From contig RFFQ01000121.1 in assembly GCA_003697105.1 (NCBI GenBank), positions 1 to 17,871 of the forward strand: a stretch of DNA of 17,871 nt. The letters run 5' to 3'. A program made the position numbers and the translations under genes. Positions 14,489-17,871 of the stretch are shown here, piece by piece; the first letter of the stretch is position 1; each line of letters opens with the position of its first letter. The stretch comes from Gemmatimonadota bacterium (lineage in GTDB: Bacteria; 4572-55; J002). The notes beneath the pieces are model-generated. The model was given only the letters and a program-made list of their open reading frames with translations. It did no database searches and had not been told where the DNA came from.

Positions 14489-15126
14489 GTCGTGTATCTT
14501 GCTCGATCTTCGCCGGATCGTGTGGGTTGATGGGGTTTCTAATCTATCCCTGTTTCTTTACCTTATCGTATGTGAGGTATCGATCAAAATTAAATGTGGT
14601 TTTATTTAAAAATATTTTTATTTTTCAATTTTTATTCAAATTAATGCTTGACATTTCTTTTGGAATAAAGAATAATAGGTGCGTTGCATGGTACGCTGAC
14701 TAGCCCAAATTTAAGAGAATAAATATTGCTATCTCTAGTTCACCCGTGAATTTCCCGAATATGAAGTATTCTGCTATTTCGTGATTCCATTACATTTTGC
14801 TAACCTCCCTGAATTTTAATACAGACCTTAAAATGTTTTGTTACATCGTTCACTTGCTTGTCTAAGATACCCCTTAAACCCGTAAGGATTAAGGATTATC
14901 GGGGTTGGGGCGGTGTTACTAAGGATGGGGTCGTCTCATGCTGTATGTTGTGGAAAGGGGAACGGAATTCAGCTTTACTAAGAAAGGAGGGAGTTCGAGG
15001 GGTTTATTGAGTCCGATTTGTTTAGCATACGTTGTGTTTCAAAGCATAGCGCCACGTAGATGCCGATAATAATGTATCGTTCATCGTTCATTTTTTCTAA
15101 CTAACTCTCATGTTAGGAGGTTTTCA
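14489..15126 (+). other. Long gene-free leader upstream of the lipoprotein gene
   Basis: No credible gene is seen in these 638 bases. The left part has a short stem CGATC/GATCG (14504-14520) after the YjbH-like gene, without a T-tract. An A/T-rich block (about 14580-14645) precedes a strong promoter (14648-14676), leaving a leader of about 440 bases. Within it, CCCC (14870-14873) and AACCC (14877-14881) can pair with GGGTT and GGGG (14902-14910) around a loop with tandem AAGGATT. CTAAC (15101-15105) can pair with GTTAG (15112-15116), covering part of the ribosome site. No known riboswitch class is recognised. Confidence 0.5.
14648..14676 (+). promoter_or_regulatory. Strong sigma70-type promoter with A/T-rich upstream element
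   Basis: TTGACA (14648-14653), a 17-base spacer and AATAAT (14671-14676) give a near-consensus promoter. The 60 bases before it are almost all A and T with several A- and T-runs, as in UP elements that bind the RNA polymerase alpha subunit. It points toward the lipoprotein gene at 15127. Confidence 0.75.
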
Positions 15127-16689
15127 ATGGTTAATCAATTCTTTTTTCGTTTACTTGCGGTGTTACTCATAGGCTTAATGATGCTGACCGGTTGTTCGGA
15201 TTCTGACAAACTGGTAACGGATCCAGAGCCTTATATCCCACCGTCGGATACCCAGCCGGAGCCTCTGGTGGTAGAAGGTAAGGTGGTGGATGTCAACAAC
15301 CAGCCGATGGCAGATGTGACCGTCGATCTGGTGGATGCAGATGGTCTGTTGCTGTTACAGGTGGCAACGGATTTACTCGGTAACTACTATTTTGAAGCCG
15401 ATATGGTCGAAACGACAACTCTGACGGCGATTGCCCGTAAAGAAGGTTACATTAGTGCCTCCAGCCGGGTGAACATCGTGGGAAATATGGCACGTACCTC
15501 TGTAATGACCCTGCGAACTCGTCCTCAGGCGATTCGTCAAGAAATCTCACGTGAGGGTGGAGTCATTGAAGGCACCACAGAAGTGCTGGGTAAATCGCTT
15601 CAGGTGGAATTGGATGTGCCGGCAGATGCCTTGGATGCCACCCGTGAACTTTCTGTTACCCCAATGCGTTATGACGAATTGGAAGGAAACGTTTCTATTT
15701 TTGACTACTTAGCCGCCACAGAACTCGGTCCGGGCGATGTGGAATTTAACGTACCCGTAACGGTTACCTTTAGCTTGCGCACCGCCCAAGTGGTCGGGCA
15801 TTTGATCCTTGTCCGAACATACAATGAGTCCACTGGTGAGTGGGAACAAGCGGTGGACGAAAACAACCACCCCCTCTTTGCCACCGTCATCGAAGACCCC
15901 CAATATGAAGGACAACAGATCAGCCAATTGGCTCGCATTCAACTGACCCGTTTTGCCGCCAACGGTAATTTGCGCCAGTCAGGAGATGTTAGTTATGTTT
16001 TATCTCCGGTGAGTGGTAACCCCGGGGGGGGTAGCTTAACCGCACAGCCGGATGCAAAAGAAACCCAATCCGTTATGTTTGTGGAGTTGGACCCTGATGA
16101 ACGCTCCTATACCCTGAATTGGCAATCGGATTTGATTTTCCCAGACCCGAATGATGTGGGGGATTTTACGGCGGCGGAAATTGATCCGGTGATCCGGGCG
16201 GCATTAGGTACTGGCGGCATCCCATTCAATGCGCCCCGTAGTGACGTGATTAGTTACGCGCCGGGCGCTGCTCCAACCCAAGTTCCCAGTGGGGCACGGG
16301 AACCGGGGAATTGGAGCTACCATCCCTTTGCGGCAGTGGTGGTATCCCACGTTCCGGCTACGTTCAGTTATTATGAGATAGTGGGGGGCACCCTTAAAAT
16401 GGCTATCGACCAACGGGTCTCTTATATTGACCAATCGGTGCGTTTTCCGGATTATATGATTACCGGCAATTCCGGTGGGTTCTTGCCCACGGCGTTGGCA
16501 CCAGCCGTTGCGTGTAGTGGTGATGAAATCGGGTCCGTGAGCCACACGTTCCAAAACAGTGCCACTGATCCCATTGATCTTGATTTGGTAGCGAATTACG
16601 GCTTTGGTGCGGATCAAGTAGGTACTTCTGTAAATGTGTGGAGCAGCTTTCTATGGGGATATTGTTACGCACCGACCCACGATCAATAG
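15127..16689 (+). CDS. Surface lipoprotein with carboxypeptidase-regulatory-like domain
   Basis: A 520-residue protein with a lipoprotein signal peptide (lipobox MLTGC, acylated Cys23) and a short Pro/Asp-rich linker. Residues about 47-125 form a carboxypeptidase-regulatory-like beta-sandwich (VVEGKVVDVNNQPMADVTVD, then NYYFEADM and ARKEGYI). Residues about 133-280 look like a ZU5-like or related beta domain (REGGVIEG, VPADALDATRELSVTPM). The last 240 residues are not recognised; they contain a few cysteines and no catalytic motif that I can name. The ATG has an excellent AGGAGG at 15115-15120, 6 bases upstream. It follows a strong promoter and a long leader, so it may be abundant. It probably acts as a surface structural or binding protein; the following gene is also secreted. 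Confidence 0.8.
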   Translation: MVNQFFFRLLAVLLIGLMMLTGCSDSDKLVTDPEPYIPPSDTQPEPLVVEGKVVDVNNQPMADVTVDLVDADGLLLLQVATDLLGNYYFEADMVETTTLTAIARKEGYISASSRVNIVGNMARTSVMTLRTRPQAIRQEISREGGVIEGTTEVLGKSLQVELDVPADALDATRELSVTPMRYDELEGNVSIFDYLAATELGPGDVEFNVPVTVTFSLRTAQVVGHLILVRTYNESTGEWEQAVDENNHPLFATVIEDPQYEGQQISQLARIQLTRFAANGNLRQSGDVSYVLSPVSGNPGGGSLTAQPDAKETQSVMFVELDPDERSYTLNWQSDLIFPDPNDVGDFTAAEIDPVIRAALGTGGIPFNAPRSDVISYAPGAAPTQVPSGAREPGNWSYHPFAAVVVSHVPATFSYYEIVGGTLKMAIDQRVSYIDQSVRFPDYMITGNSGGFLPTALAPAVACSGDEIGSVSHTFQNSATDPIDLDLVANYGFGADQVGTSVNVWSSFLWGYCYAPTHDQ

Positions 16690-16713
16690 GATTGGCTGTA
16701 TGTTAAATCACAC

Positions 16714-16739
16714 CGGTGGGGGTAAACTTACCCTCACCG
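16714..16739 (+). terminator. Intergenic stem-loop between the lipoprotein and secreted-protein genes
   Basis: CGGTGGGGGTA (16714-16724) and TACCCTCACCG (16729-16739) form an 11-bp stem with one G-U pair and the tetraloop AACT. No T-tract follows, so it may be a weak or factor-dependent terminator, or a stem that protects the upstream mRNA and lowers expression of the downstream gene. Confidence 0.5.
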
Positions 16740-16809
16740 AGCTTCATCTATATGTTATGTTGATATAAATCCGTTTATTTGATTCATCCTTCTACCAGGA
16801 GGTTTGTCT

Positions 16810-17871
16810 ATGTTTATTCTTTCCAACAAACAACAGCGCCTGATGCTTACGCTTTTGATGGCAGTTGTGTTGGTCTCTGTTTTTGCTCTGTCTGCCCAAG
16901 CGGATTTGCGCACCGTGGGGACTTTTACACCCCAGCAAGTCGATTACCACACGGGTACCACGAGCAATACCCAATTTAATGAAGTGAGTACCATTCGTGC
17001 CCTCTCCAGTAGCAGTGTGGATGGGGGTGAACGCGGTTGGGCTCGGTTTGATGTTTCCGGTATTCCCGCCGGTTCTACGATTAATTCGGTTACACTCTTC
17101 TTGTATTGTACTCAAGCTGCCTTTTTTGAATCTTTTGATGTCCACTCACTGGAAACCGATCCGGTTGGATCAACCGCGGCGGCTGTTTTTGCCGATTGCG
17201 GCGATGGGGATACCTATTACAGCCAAAATGCCGGACTTTTATCGGTGCCTCAATGGTTTGAGATGCCGCTGGGGGCAGATGCTATTGCCGATCTGCAAGC
17301 CCGTGTGGATAATGCTGATGGCTGGTTTGGGGTTGGGGTGGATGCCCCCCAGAACGGGGATGGTTTTCTGTTCCTTTTCGAGGGTCAGGCGGACACCAAC
17401 CCACCGTATATACAAGTGAATTATACGGAATCCACGGCGCCGGGCGTGGCTACCAATCCTTCCCCCGCCGATGGCGCCGATAATGTCGCCATTGACACCA
17501 ATTTGAGCTGGAGCAACGGGGTGAATACAGTTGCCGTGGATGTGTATCTGCGTGCCAACGATAACCAATTTGAAGCCAGTGATAAAGTGGTCGATAACCA
17601 AAATGTGAGCAGTTACGATCCGCCTTCCGATCTGATGAATGGAACAACCTATTATTGGAAAGTAGTTTCTCGCAACAGCACCGGAGATGAAACCGAAGGG
17701 TTTGTCTGGAGTTTTCAAACCATTTGTGCCACGGTTACCAGTTTCAGCTACAATTTTGATGGAGTCGCTGCTCCGGCAATTCCCCCTTGTCTCACGGTGG
17801 AAAATGTGAATGCCGATGAGCAAGGTTGGGTGACTCAATCCGAAAACCCTCATAGCCAACCCAATGCGATG
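16810..17871 (+). CDS. Multi-domain secreted surface protein (DNRLRE, FN3-like, cleaved-adhesin-like), 3' end outside window
   Basis: An open frame of 354 residues running off the window. A signal peptide spans residues 1-31 (ALSAQA). Residues about 35-205 resemble the DNRLRE/CBM96-like module: RGWARFDVSGIPAGSTINSV (76-95) matches its hallmark strand. Residues about 209-304 form a fibronectin-III-like or Ig-like repeat, starting ATNPSPADGADNVAIDTNLS and ending YYWKVVSRN and VWSFQT. From about 310 a third module begins (YNFDGVAAPAIPPCLTV then GWVTQSENPHSQPNAM), as in cleaved-adhesin or choice-of-anchor domains. Such modules are common in extracellular proteins of FCB-group bacteria. AGGAGG lies 6 bases upstream of the ATG. 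The role is probably adhesion or an extracellular enzyme whose catalytic part is not visible. Confidence 0.85.
   Translation, partial: MFILSNKQQRLMLTLLMAVVLVSVFALSAQADLRTVGTFTPQQVDYHTGTTSNTQFNEVSTIRALSSSSVDGGERGWARFDVSGIPAGSTINSVTLFLYCTQAAFFESFDVHSLETDPVGSTAAAVFADCGDGDTYYSQNAGLLSVPQWFEMPLGADAIADLQARVDNADGWFGVGVDAPQNGDGFLFLFEGQADTNPPYIQVNYTESTAPGVATNPSPADGADNVAIDTNLSWSNGVNTVAVDVYLRANDNQFEASDKVVDNQNVSSYDPPSDLMNGTTYYWKVVSRNSTGDETEGFVWSFQTICATVTSFSYNFDGVAAPAIPPCLTVENVNADEQGWVTQSENPHSQPNAM

Noticed and set aside
15007-15069. Possible 20-codon leader peptide (TTG start) after the AGGAGGG at 14985-14991
   Set aside because: The ribosome-site spacing is too long and there is no codon run suggesting attenuation.
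1-17871. CRISPR array, toxin-antitoxin pair, prophage or defence island
   Set aside because: Looked for evenly spaced repeats, nuclease or transposase/integrase motifs and small paired genes; none were seen.

Overview
The window is a bacterial chromosome segment carrying mostly housekeeping and envelope genes. The closest stylistic match is a Gram-negative of the FCB superphylum or a neighbouring candidate phylum. This is an inference from three things: lipoproteins and secreted proteins with DNRLRE/FN3/cleaved-adhesin-type modules, YjbH-type outer-membrane barrels, and a thiamine-dependent 2-oxoacid:ferredoxin oxidoreductase. Promoters that can be read have TTGACA-like -35 boxes and AT-rich -10 boxes, and Shine-Dalgarno sites are strong, so classical Bacteroidota expression signals are not seen. 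I cannot fix the phylum from sequence alone.

Layout. (1) Bases 1-1999: a non-coding-looking stretch with an attC-like stem at 53-125, then an AT-rich lipoprotein of the agmatine/peptidyl-arginine deiminase superfamily (717-1775) that looks foreign. (2) 2000-4318, plus strand: korB without an adjacent korA, an N-terminal-half YjbH-like barrel protein, and dCMP deaminase. (3) 10984-4308, minus strand: a tight operon of coiled-coil zinc-ribbon protein, phoH, pgpH (c-di-AMP phosphodiesterase), ybeY, a CorC/HlyC-type CBS membrane protein and nadK. It converges on and overlaps dCMP deaminase by 11 bp. (4) 11461-11153, minus strand: tRNA-Ile2/Met(CAT), tRNA-Val(CAC) and tRNA-Ala(GGC), with a textbook promoter upstream and a textbook terminator downstream. 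(5) A divergent pair: a long-form NfeD membrane protease (minus) and a second YjbH-like protein corresponding to the C-terminal half (plus). Their promoters are flanked symmetrically by a perfect 15-bp inverted repeat. (6) 14489-17871: a long leader behind a strong promoter with an A/T-rich upstream element, a 520-residue lipoprotein, and a multi-domain secreted protein cut by the window end.

How they work together. The minus operon groups RNA/ribosome maintenance (PhoH, YbeY, probably the zinc-ribbon protein) with second-messenger turnover (PgpH), a membrane CBS protein and NADP supply. This is a variant of the common phoH-pgpH-ybeY cluster. The two YjbH-like proteins may form one split outer-membrane system. 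The end of the window looks like a cell-surface protein locus. No defence system, CRISPR array or transposase was found. The most unusual points are the split YjbH, the symmetric promoter architecture at 13018-13245, and the foreign-looking deiminase lipoprotein near an attC-like site.
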